In this document: piece by piece, positions 41,608-49,497 of the stretch
How the letters are laid out: the number at the start of each line of letters is the position of its first letter
Numbering within the stretch: the first letter of the stretch is position 1
NCBI RefSeq assembly: GCF_002382885.1
Contig: NZ_NWVL01000035.1
Location: forward strand, 16,043 to 80,042
Direction of reading: 5' to 3'
Source: Streptomyces sp. WZ.A104
Lineage (GTDB): Bacteria; Actinomycetota; Actinomycetes; Streptomycetales; Streptomycetaceae
Length of the DNA stretch: 64,000 nt
Program-made: the position numbers and the translations under genes
Notes under the pieces: model-generated
What the model was told of the DNA's origin: nothing
The model's input: the letters and a program-made list of their open reading frames with translations, nothing else
Database searches by the model: none

Positions 41608-42831
41608 CTACTGGCCCGCGTACTTCTGGCTGACCGCGCGGTAGACGCCCTCGGCCTCCTCGCCGAGCCGCGGCCCGGCCAGCCAGCCCGCGGTGACCGG
41701 TCCGATCGAGGTGTTCGAGACCAGGGCGGGCTTGCCGTCCTGGCCCGCCGCGACCCAGCCGCCGCCGGAGGAGCCGCCGGTCATCGTGCAGCCGATGCGG
41801 TACATGGTGGGCTGGTCCTTGCGGAGCGCCAGACGGCCCGGCTCGTCCTTGCACCGGAGCAGCTTCTGACCGTCGTACGGGGGTGCGGCCGGGTAGCCGG
41901 TCGCCGTCATGTCCGCGATCTCCGGCACGGCGGGAGCGTTGAACTCGACCGGCAGCGCCGAACCGACCGTCTCCTCCAGTGACTTGCCCGAAGCGCCCTT
42001 CTCCGGCGTCACGTGCAGCACCGCGAAGTCGTACGGCGCACCCTGCCCGCCGACCGCCGCGCCCTGCGAGATCCACTGCTCGGAGGTCTGGGCCCAGTCG
42101 CCCCACCACACGCCGTAAGGAGCGATCTTCTCCTTGGGGGCGGTCTCCAACTCCTTGAGCGACAGGCCGTCGTTGTTGTACGCCGGGACGAAGGCGATGT
42201 TGCGGTACCAGCCGCCCTTCTTGCCCGCGTGCACACAGTGCCCGGCGGTCCACACCATGTTGGACTTGCCGGGGTTCGCGGGGTCCTTCACGACCGTCGC
42301 GGAACAGACCATCGAGCCCTGCGGGCCGTCGAACAGCAGCTTCCCGGACTCCGGGGCGCTGTCGTGGTACGGCGTGGCGACACCGGCGGCCTGGACCGGG
42401 GAGGGCGTCGGGTCCGTCACGCCCTCGTCGCCGGAGATGTCGTTGTCGACCGGGTTCTCCGGGGGCTTGTCGGCCTCCCGCATCCGGTCCGGGTCCCAGA
42501 GGCCCTCGATGATCGGGTTGACGAAGTCCTTGGCCTCACGCAGCCACTTGTCCTTGTCCCAGTTCTTCCACTCGCCGTCCCGCCACTTGTCCGGGTCGAT
42601 CCCGTGCTCCTTGAGCCGGTTCTTCAGATCGTCCGGAAGGGTGACCTTGCCGTCGGACGACTGGTCCGCCGAGGCACTGGGCGTGGAGCCCGCGTTGTCC
42701 TCCTCCGGACCGCAGGCGGTGGCGGTGAGCGCGAGGACGGCCGCGACGGCCGTCGCGGCGAACACACCGGAAGGCATGCGCCGTGCGCGCCTCCCGGGGC
42801 GTGCGGTCTCGGTCGGGCGAATGGGTCGCAT
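41608..42831 (-). CDS. lipoprotein trypsin-like serine protease, copy 2
   Basis: A 407-aa paralogue of the adjacent protease. The twin-Arg-like N-terminus (RPGRRARRMP) leads into a hydrophobic segment and the lipobox LTATAC with Cys40. The same Trp-rich module (HGIDPDKW, GEWKNWDKDKWL, DFVNPIIEGLW) and a full His-Asp-Ser triad are present (WTAGHCVHA, PYDFAVLH, MTGGSSGGGW). The ATG at 42831 follows an AGGGGGAT block; an upstream ATG at 42858 would add nine residues. It is divergent from the siderophore operon. Confidence 0.87.
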   Translation of the reverse strand: MRPIRPTETARPGRRARRMPSGVFAATAVAAVLALTATACGPEEDNAGSTPSASADQSSDGKVTLPDDLKNRLKEHGIDPDKWRDGEWKNWDKDKWLREAKDFVNPIIEGLWDPDRMREADKPPENPVDNDISGDEGVTDPTPSPVQAAGVATPYHDSAPESGKLLFDGPQGSMVCSATVVKDPANPGKSNMVWTAGHCVHAGKKGGWYRNIAFVPAYNNDGLSLKELETAPKEKIAPYGVWWGDWAQTSEQWISQGAAVGGQGAPYDFAVLHVTPEKGASGKSLEETVGSALPVEFNAPAVPEIADMTATGYPAAPPYDGQKLLRCKDEPGRLALRKDQPTMYRIGCTMTGGSSGGGWVAAGQDGKPALVSNTSIGPVTAGWLAGPRLGEEAEGVYRAVSQKYAGQ

Positions 42832-43132
42832 CTGGTGATCCCCCTGGGACCTCGTCACTCGGTACTCGGTGTTGCATTACGGACACTTCGGGCGCCGGAG
42901 CAGGTGCTCCGCGCCGCTGTGCGGCCCCCACTATGCCGGTGCCGATGGTGACGGTGCGCGGCAGGTCCGCGGTTCCGCCGCCGCGAGGATGTTCCGATTT
43001 ACCCGTGATCCATCGCGTTCGGCGTCGTTGGTACGTACGGGGGACACCAGGACAGCGTTCACCCGCTCAGTCCGTCCGCGCGAAATCGTACCGACGTGCA
43101 ACGCAACCGTTACCGCAGGAGGATCAAGAGCC
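42832..43132. promoter_or_regulatory. divergent intergenic region before the NIS siderophore operon
   Basis: This stretch of about 300 bases holds no gene. It contains an imperfect hairpin (GGCGCCGGAGCA at 42891-42902 with TGCTCCGCGCC at 42905-42915) and the near-inverted pair GTTGGTACG / CGTACCGAC further on. I looked for the Streptomyces iron box (TTAGGTTAGGCTCACCTAA type) and did not find a convincing copy. Confidence 0.55.
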
Positions 43133-44527
43133 GTGTCCGTGACCGAACCCGCGCCGGTGGCACCGCCTCCCGCACACGCGGGCATCCTGCGCCGCCAGTC
43201 GCTGCGCGAGTCGGCGGCCCGCACCTACGCGCGGTCCCTGCCGATCGTGCCCGTGCGGGCCCGCGGGCTCACGATCGAGGGCGCGGACGGACGGCGCTAT
43301 CTGGACTGCCTCTCCGGCGCGGGCACCCTGGCCCTCGGGCACAACCACCCCGTCGTCCTCGAAGCCATCAGGAAGGTCCTCGACTCCGGCGCACCCCTGC
43401 ACGTCCTCGACCTCGCCACCCCGGTCAAGGACGCCTTCACCACCGAGCTCTTCGCCACCCTGCCCCGGCAGTTCGCCGACAACGCCCGCATCCAGTTCTG
43501 CGGCCCCGCCGGTACGGACGCCGTCGAGGCCGCGCTCAAGCTGGTCCGTTCCGCGACCGGGCGCAGCGGCCTGCTGGCTTTCACCGGTGCGTACCACGGC
43601 ATGACCGCCGGGGCGCTGGAGGCCTCCGGCGGTGCGAGTGACGTCCGGGTGACCCGGCTGCCCTTCCCGCAGGACTACCGCTGCCCGTTCGGCACCGGCG
43701 GCGAGGGCGGGGCGGCCCTCGCCGCCCGCTGGACCGAACACCTGCTGGACGACCGCAAGGGCGGTGTGCCCACCCCGGCCGGCATGATCGTGGAGCCGGT
43801 CCAGGGCGAGGGCGGCGTCAACCCCGCCCCCGACGCCTGGCTGCGCAGCATGCGCAGGATCACCGCGGACCGGTCCATTCCGCTCGTCGTGGACGAGGTG
43901 CAGACGGGCGTCGGCAGGACCGGCGCCTTCTGGGCCGTCGAGCACAGCGGCATCGTCCCGGACGTCATGGTCCTCTCCAAGGCGATCGGCGGCTCCCTCC
44001 CGCTCGCCGTCATCGTCTACCGCGCTGAGCTGGACCTTTGGCAGCCGGGAGCGCACGCGGGTACGTTTCGGGGCAACCAGCTCGCCATGGCGGCGGGCGC
44101 GGCCACGCTCGCGTACGTCAGGGAGAACCAACTGGCGGACCGCGCAGCGGTTCTGGGGGCCCGGATGCTCGCCCGCCTGACGGAGTTGCGGGCACACCAT
44201 CGGGCGATCGGTGACGTACGGGGGCGTGGACTGATGATCGGCCTGGAGCTGGTGGATCCCGAGAGCGCGCCCCTGCCCGCCGAGGCCGGCGACCCCGACC
44301 CGGCACCGCCGCCGGACCCGGCCCTCGCCCTCGCCGTCCAGCAGGAATGCCTGCGCCGCGGCCTCATCGTCGAACTGGGCGGCCGGCATGGTGCCGTGGT
44401 CCGCCTCCTGCCTCCCCTCACCCTCACCGACGAACAGGCGAGTGCCGTCGTCGACCGTCTCGCCGACGCGCTGGCGGCCGCAGAACGTTTGCCGCACCGT
44501 CGGGCCACCGCCGGGTCGATCATCTGA
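43133..44527 (+). CDS. class III aminotransferase of a siderophore pathway (diaminobutyrate-2-oxoglutarate type)
   Basis: A 464-aa PLP enzyme of the ornithine/diaminobutyrate aminotransferase fold. Features are YLDCLSGAGTLALGHNHP, FCGPAGTDAVEAALKL, AYHGMTAGAL, VDEVQTGVGRTG and the PLP-binding Lys in VLSKAIGG (about residue 284). The family makes L-2,4-diaminobutyrate from aspartate semialdehyde, the RhbA-type first step of some siderophores. The GTG at 43133 has GCAGGAGG about 10 bases upstream. It heads a four-gene run with two IucA/IucC synthetases and a GNAT enzyme, separated by short spacers. Confidence 0.88.
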   Translation: MSVTEPAPVAPPPAHAGILRRQSLRESAARTYARSLPIVPVRARGLTIEGADGRRYLDCLSGAGTLALGHNHPVVLEAIRKVLDSGAPLHVLDLATPVKDAFTTELFATLPRQFADNARIQFCGPAGTDAVEAALKLVRSATGRSGLLAFTGAYHGMTAGALEASGGASDVRVTRLPFPQDYRCPFGTGGEGGAALAARWTEHLLDDRKGGVPTPAGMIVEPVQGEGGVNPAPDAWLRSMRRITADRSIPLVVDEVQTGVGRTGAFWAVEHSGIVPDVMVLSKAIGGSLPLAVIVYRAELDLWQPGAHAGTFRGNQLAMAAGAATLAYVRENQLADRAAVLGARMLARLTELRAHHRAIGDVRGRGLMIGLELVDPESAPLPAEAGDPDPAPPPDPALALAVQQECLRRGLIVELGGRHGAVVRLLPPLTLTDEQASAVVDRLADALAAAERLPHRRATAGSII

Positions 44528-44555
44528 TCCCGGAATCCTCACAAGGAAGAGCGCC

Positions 44556-46460
44556 GTGAACCCCACCCCCGCGCCCGAGGCCGACGGCCCCGGTACCCCC
44601 CAGCACCGAGGGCAGGACGGACCGGCCGCCCCCGGCACGGTCGAGGCGACGACCGTGCCCCGACAGAAAGCCGCCCACCACCCGAACCCCCCTTCATGCG
44701 GGCCGGGTCCGGGACCGGAGGAGCCGGTGGACCAGGACCTGGGGCCCGACCCCATCGATCACCCGGACCCGCGGCGGGCGGCCGACTCGGCGGGCACCGA
44801 GAGCCTCCTGCGGTGCTGGACCCGGGAGACGGGCCTGCCCCGCCCCGACGGCGGCACCCTGCGCATCGTTTTCCCTGCCAGCGGCACCGCGCTCCTCGTC
44901 CCCGTGCACTACTGGTCCGCCACCGGCGCCCACCGCTTCGGCGCTCCCGCGCTGGAGAACGCCCCCGCCGGAGCCCCGCCCGCCGACGCCGTCACCGTCG
45001 CCGCCCTCATCGCCCGCGAGGGCGGCGAGAGCGGGGCGGGCGACCTGGTCGGCCGGGTCGCCGACTCCGTACGCCACACCGCGGGCTTCATCGAGCAGCG
45101 GCGGCGCCGCCCGGCCGACCCCGCCGAGGCCGACCTCTTCCTCACCGCCGAACAGTCGCTGCTGCTGGGCCACCCCCTTCACCCGACCCCCAAGAGCCGC
45201 GAAGGCCTCTCCGAAACGGAGTCCCGCCGCTATTCACCGGAGCTCCACGGCTCCTTCCCGCTCCACTGGTTCGCCGTCGACCGGTCGCTGACCGCCACCG
45301 ACTCCGCCTGGGAGGAGGGCGGCCCGGCCACCGCCGAGGAGCTGCTCGCCCCGCACGCCGAAGGCCTCCGGCCGCCCCCCGGCACCGTCGCCGTCCCCGT
45401 ACACCCCTGGCAGGCCGCCGACCTGCTCCACCGACCCCAGCTCCGGGCCCTCGTGGAGAGCGGCCTGTTGCACGACCTCGGCCCGCACGGCGAGCACTGG
45501 CACCCCACCTCCTCCATCCGTACCGTGCACCGGCCCGGCGCGCGGGTGATGCTCAAGCTCTCCCTCGGCGTCCGCATCACCAACTCCCGCCGCGAGAACC
45601 TCCGCAAGGAGCTGCACCGGGGCGTCGAGGTCCACCGCCTCCTGTCGACCGGCCTCGCCGAGCGCTGGCAGCGGCAACACCCCGGCTTCGACATCGTCCG
45701 CGACCCCGCCTGGCTCGCCGTCGACGACCCCGAGGGAGCCCCCGTCCCCGGGCTCGACGTGATGCTCCGTCACAACCCCTTCGGCCCGGGCGACGACGCC
45801 GCCTGCATCGCCGGCCTCACCGCCCAGCGCCCCCGGCCCGGGCAGCCGGGCATGCGCTCCCGGCTCGCCGAGGTCGTCGCCCACCTGGCCGCCCGCACCG
45901 GCCGCGCCACCCACGAGGTCTCGGCCGATTGGTTCGGGCGCTACCTGGACCACGTGGTCCGCCCGGTCCTCTGGCTCGACGCCCACGCGGGCATCGCGCT
46001 CGAAGCCCACCAGCAGAACACCCTGGTCCTCCTCGACCCGGACGGCCGGCCCGTCGGCGGACGCTACCGCGACAACCAGGGCTACTACTTCCGCGACTCC
46101 CGCCGCGCCGAGCTGGAACAGCGGCTGCCCGGCATCGGCACGGTCAGCGACACGTTCGTCTCCGACCCGGTCACCGACGAGCGCTTCGCCTACTACCTCG
46201 GCATCAACAACGTCCTCGGCCTGATCGGGGCGTTCGGAGCCCAGCGGCTGGCCGACGAACAGGAACTCCTCACCGTCCTCCGCCAATTCCTCACCGAGAC
46301 CGCGGAACTGGGCTCGCCGCTGCCCGCGTATCTCCTGGAGAACCGCCAACTGCGCTGCAAGGCGAATCTGCTGACCCGGCTGCACGGCCTCGACGAGCTG
46401 GTCGGACCGGTCGACACCCAGTCCGTCTATGTCACCATCGCCAACCCGCTGTACAGCTGA
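44556..46460 (+). CDS. IucA/IucC-family NIS siderophore synthetase, copy 1
   Basis: A 634-aa NRPS-independent siderophore synthetase that joins a carboxylate such as citrate to an amine or alcohol through an acyl-adenylate. The ATP-binding signatures are HPLHPTPKSREG (about 208-220), VHPWQ, HPTSSIRTVHRP and KLSLGVRITNSRRE; the C-terminal FhuF-like part includes EAHQQNTLV. The first 70 or so residues are Pro-rich and poorly conserved. The GTG at 44556 follows AAGGAAG, 28 bases after the aminotransferase stop, indicating an operon. Confidence 0.92.
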   Translation: MNPTPAPEADGPGTPQHRGQDGPAAPGTVEATTVPRQKAAHHPNPPSCGPGPGPEEPVDQDLGPDPIDHPDPRRAADSAGTESLLRCWTRETGLPRPDGGTLRIVFPASGTALLVPVHYWSATGAHRFGAPALENAPAGAPPADAVTVAALIAREGGESGAGDLVGRVADSVRHTAGFIEQRRRRPADPAEADLFLTAEQSLLLGHPLHPTPKSREGLSETESRRYSPELHGSFPLHWFAVDRSLTATDSAWEEGGPATAEELLAPHAEGLRPPPGTVAVPVHPWQAADLLHRPQLRALVESGLLHDLGPHGEHWHPTSSIRTVHRPGARVMLKLSLGVRITNSRRENLRKELHRGVEVHRLLSTGLAERWQRQHPGFDIVRDPAWLAVDDPEGAPVPGLDVMLRHNPFGPGDDAACIAGLTAQRPRPGQPGMRSRLAEVVAHLAARTGRATHEVSADWFGRYLDHVVRPVLWLDAHAGIALEAHQQNTLVLLDPDGRPVGGRYRDNQGYYFRDSRRAELEQRLPGIGTVSDTFVSDPVTDERFAYYLGINNVLGLIGAFGAQRLADEQELLTVLRQFLTETAELGSPLPAYLLENRQLRCKANLLTRLHGLDELVGPVDTQSVYVTIANPLYS

Positions 46461-46543
46461 GCACCCGCACCAGAGAGACTCCGACCGCACCCGCACCGGA
46501 GAAACTCACCGACCGCACCCTGTCCAGAGAGGAGAGCGCCACC

Positions 46544-47356
46544 GTGCCTCCCGCCGACGCGTCCGCGGAACCCGACGCCGTATTACCGGAGCACCAGGGC
46601 CCGGCCGAACCGTACGGGAGCGGGGGCGCCGGAGTCGAGGACACCCTCGACCTCAAGCTCACCGAGGAGCTCCTCGCCCTGATCGCTGACGAAGAGGAAC
46701 CCGGCGAGGGGCGGCGCGAGGACCAGGGCGGGAAGTCGGCCACGGAGGCCCGGGGGGCATGCGCGGCCCGGCCCGGCAGCGTCCGTGAGCTGCTGGGCGA
46801 CCCCGTGACCTGGCCGCCCGCGACCACGGAGGCGGGAGGGTTCCGCCTGCTGCCCGTCCGGCTGGAGCGCGATCTCGCCGTCCTCACCCGGTGGATGAAC
46901 GACCCCGCCGTGGCCGCCTTCTGGGAGCTCGCCGGGCCCGCATCCGTCACCGCCGGCCACCTGAGGACCCAGCTCGAAGGGGACGGCCGCAGCATCCCCT
47001 GCCTCGGCCTGCTCGACGGAACGCCCATGAGCTACTGGGAGATCTACCGCGCCGACCTCGACCCGCTGGCCCGCCACTACCCGGCCCGCCCCCATGACAC
47101 CGGAGTCCACCTCCTCATCGGGGGCGTGAAGAACCGTGGCCGGGGAATGGGCACCACTCTGCTCCGCGCCGTCGCCGACCTTGTCCTGGACAACCTTCCG
47201 CAGTGCGGACGGGTCGTCGCCGAGCCGGACCTGCGCAACACCCCGTCCGTATCCGCGTTCCTCAGCGCCGGCTTCCGCTTCTCCGCCGAAGTGGATCTCC
47301 CCGACAAACGCGCCGCCCTGATGATCCGCGACCGTATGCACCGAGCCCAGCTGTGA
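46544..47356 (+). CDS. GNAT acyltransferase of siderophore synthesis (RhbD/AlcB-like)
   Basis: A 270-aa acetyltransferase. The first 95 residues are acidic and variable; the conserved domain begins near FRLLPVRLERDLAVLTRWMNDPAVAAFWELAG. It continues through PMSYWEIYRADLDPLARHY, HLLIGGVKNRGRGMGTTLLRAV (acetyl-CoA-binding loop) and VVAEPDLRNTPSVSAFLSAGF. Such enzymes N-acylate the (hydroxy)diamine of aerobactin-like siderophores. The GTG at 46544 has GAGAGGAGAG just upstream. It lies between the two synthetase genes. Confidence 0.87.
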   Translation: MPPADASAEPDAVLPEHQGPAEPYGSGGAGVEDTLDLKLTEELLALIADEEEPGEGRREDQGGKSATEARGACAARPGSVRELLGDPVTWPPATTEAGGFRLLPVRLERDLAVLTRWMNDPAVAAFWELAGPASVTAGHLRTQLEGDGRSIPCLGLLDGTPMSYWEIYRADLDPLARHYPARPHDTGVHLLIGGVKNRGRGMGTTLLRAVADLVLDNLPQCGRVVAEPDLRNTPSVSAFLSAGFRFSAEVDLPDKRAALMIRDRMHRAQL

Positions 47357-47416
47357 CCAACTCGCCGCACCATCCACACCGCTCGAACCTCATAGGTTCC
47401 ATCCGGAGGAGTCCCC

Positions 47417-49459
47417 GTGCCGACATATCCCGCGAGCCATGATTCAGCCGAGACCCCGCAGCTGTTCAGCCCTCCGGAGCTGAACCGGGAGATCTGGGAC
47501 CGGGCCGCAGCGCGGCTGCTCGCCAAGATGCTCGGCGAGTTCGCCTACGAGAAGATCATCGAGCCCGTCCGCCGGCCCGGCCCCGGCGGACTGCACCGGC
47601 TGACCCTCGACGACGGGGGAGTACTCCACTTCACGGCCCGCCGCGGCGTCTACGGCAGCTGGCGCGTCGACCCCGACTCGATCGCGGAGACCCGGCGGCC
47701 CGTCGAGGAGACCCGTCGGCCCCCGGACGCCCAGGCGGACTCGCCTGCCCATGCGTCTGCCGACGCCCTCGCCGACGCGCACCCCAACGGCACGCCCACG
47801 ACCGCCCCCGCCAACGGCGCGCCCGCCCCCGGTGGCCCCGACGCACAGTCCAACGGCCGGCCCACCGCCGGTCACGCGGACACCCACTCCAACGGTTCGT
47901 CCGCCGCGACGCGCCCGTTCCGCGACCCGCTGCGCTTCCTCACCCGGGCCCGCGGCCTCCTCGGACTCGACGGCGCGACCCTCGGCCACCTCATCCGCGA
48001 GCTGACCCTCACCCTCACCGCCGACGCCCGCCTCGACCACACCGCGCTCACGGCGGACCGGCTCGCAGCCCTGGACTACGCGGATCTGGAAGGCCATCAG
48101 ACCGGCCACCCCTGGCTGGTGGCCAGTAAGGGGCGGCTCGGCTTCTCGGCCGCCGACGCGGCCCGCTACACCCCCGAGACCCGCGTCCCGCTCCGGCTGC
48201 CGTGGATCGCGGTCAGCACCCGCATCGCCCAGTACCGGGGCGTCGGCCGCCTCACCGTCCCCGGCCGCCTGTACGCCGAAGAGCTCGACCCGGCGGTCCG
48301 GGAGACCTTCGCCGAGATACTGCGGGCCCGGGGCCTCGACCCCGAGGGCTACTTCTATCTCCCCGTACATCCCTGGCAGTGGGACGAATGGATCGTTCCG
48401 CTCTTCGCCCCGGCCATCGCCGACGGCGACATCGTGGCGTTGCGCACCGACGGCGACGAACGGCTCGCGCAGCAGTCGATCCGCACATTCGCCAACGTGG
48501 CACGACCGGAGCGGCACACGGTGAAGCTGCCGCTCTCCATCCTCAACACCCTGGTCTGGCGCGGTCTGCCGACCGAACGCACCGTCGCCGCCCCCGCCGT
48601 CACGGACTGGGTGCAGGGCCTGTGCGAGGGCGACCCTTTCCTCCGTGACACCTGCCGGGTGATCCTTCTCGGCGAAGTCGCCTCCGTGACCGTCGAACAT
48701 CCGCTGTACGACCACCTTCCCGAAGCGCCCTACCAGTACAAGGAAGTCCTCGGCGCGATCTGGCGGGAGCCCCTGCCGCCCCGCCTCGCCCCGGGTGAAC
48801 GGGCCCGGACGCTCGCCTCTCTCCTGCATACGGACCCGGGGGGCCGCGCGTTCACCGCGGAGCTGGTCGAGCGCTCCGGACTGTCCCCGGACACCTGGCT
48901 CAAGCGGCTCTTCGCCGCCCTGCTGCCGCCCCTGCTGCACTTCCTGTACCGCTACGGCACCGTCTTCTCCCCGCACGGCGAGAACGCCATCGTCGTCTTC
49001 GACGAGAACGACGTGCCCGTACGCCTCGCGATCAAGGACTTCGTCGACGACGTCAACATCAGCGCCCATCCGCTGCCGGAGCACGCCACGATGCCCGAGG
49101 AGGTGCGCGCCGTCCTCCTCACCGAGGAGCCGTCCTTCCTCACCCAGTTCATCCACTCCGGCCTCTTCGTCGGTGTCTTCCGCTATCTCTCCCCCCTGTG
49201 CGAGGAGCAGCTCGGCGTCTCCGAGGACGAGTTCTGGTCACTCGTCCGGGCGGAGATCGTGCGCCACCACGCCCGCTTTCCGGAGCTCAAGGAGCGGTTC
49301 GAGCTGTTCGACATGCTCACCCCGGAGATCGAGCGCCTCTGTCTGAACCGCAACCGTCTGCATGTGGACGGCTACCGTGACCGGGCCAGCCGCCCGCACG
49401 CGGCCATTCACGGCACGGTGCCGAACCCCCTGCATCCCTCCGCACGCGTCCGGGAGTGA
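47417..49459 (+). CDS. IucA/IucC-family NIS siderophore synthetase, copy 2
   Basis: A 680-aa second synthetase of the operon. The catalytic core shows EGHQTGHPWLVASKGRLGFS, PVHPWQWDEWI, QSIRTFANVARPERHTVKLPLSILNTLVWRG and the C-terminal HGENAIVVFDENDVPVRLAIKDFVDD. Between about residues 95 and 170 the N-terminal domain is interrupted by a low-complexity insert of Thr/Pro/Ala/Asp with the repeats DAHPNG, DAQSNG and DTHSNG. The GTG at 47417 follows GGAGGA. Two synthetases in one operon normally act on the two ends of citrate. Confidence 0.92.
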   Translation: MPTYPASHDSAETPQLFSPPELNREIWDRAAARLLAKMLGEFAYEKIIEPVRRPGPGGLHRLTLDDGGVLHFTARRGVYGSWRVDPDSIAETRRPVEETRRPPDAQADSPAHASADALADAHPNGTPTTAPANGAPAPGGPDAQSNGRPTAGHADTHSNGSSAATRPFRDPLRFLTRARGLLGLDGATLGHLIRELTLTLTADARLDHTALTADRLAALDYADLEGHQTGHPWLVASKGRLGFSAADAARYTPETRVPLRLPWIAVSTRIAQYRGVGRLTVPGRLYAEELDPAVRETFAEILRARGLDPEGYFYLPVHPWQWDEWIVPLFAPAIADGDIVALRTDGDERLAQQSIRTFANVARPERHTVKLPLSILNTLVWRGLPTERTVAAPAVTDWVQGLCEGDPFLRDTCRVILLGEVASVTVEHPLYDHLPEAPYQYKEVLGAIWREPLPPRLAPGERARTLASLLHTDPGGRAFTAELVERSGLSPDTWLKRLFAALLPPLLHFLYRYGTVFSPHGENAIVVFDENDVPVRLAIKDFVDDVNISAHPLPEHATMPEEVRAVLLTEEPSFLTQFIHSGLFVGVFRYLSPLCEEQLGVSEDEFWSLVRAEIVRHHARFPELKERFELFDMLTPEIERLCLNRNRLHVDGYRDRASRPHAAIHGTVPNPLHPSARVRE

Positions 49460-49465
49460 TCGCCG

Positions 49466-49488
49466 TTGTCAGTGGTGCGCCGTAGGGT
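49466..49488 (+). promoter_or_regulatory. RecA-NDp DNA-damage promoter of the dinG-like helicase
   Basis: TTGTCAGTG (49466-49474), an 8-base spacer, then TAGGGT (49483-49488): a full match to TTGTCRGTG-N8-TANNNT. The predicted start near 49495 is three bases before the ATG at 49498, so the mRNA would be practically leaderless. It begins 7 bases after the stop of the siderophore synthetase. Confidence 0.85.
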
Positions 49489-49497
49489 GGTCGGGCT

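Noticed and set aside
42832..43132. Iron-repressor box before the siderophore operon
   Set aside because: No 19-base TTAGGTTAGGCTCACCTAA-like palindrome was found; only a GC-rich hairpin and a weak inverted pair.
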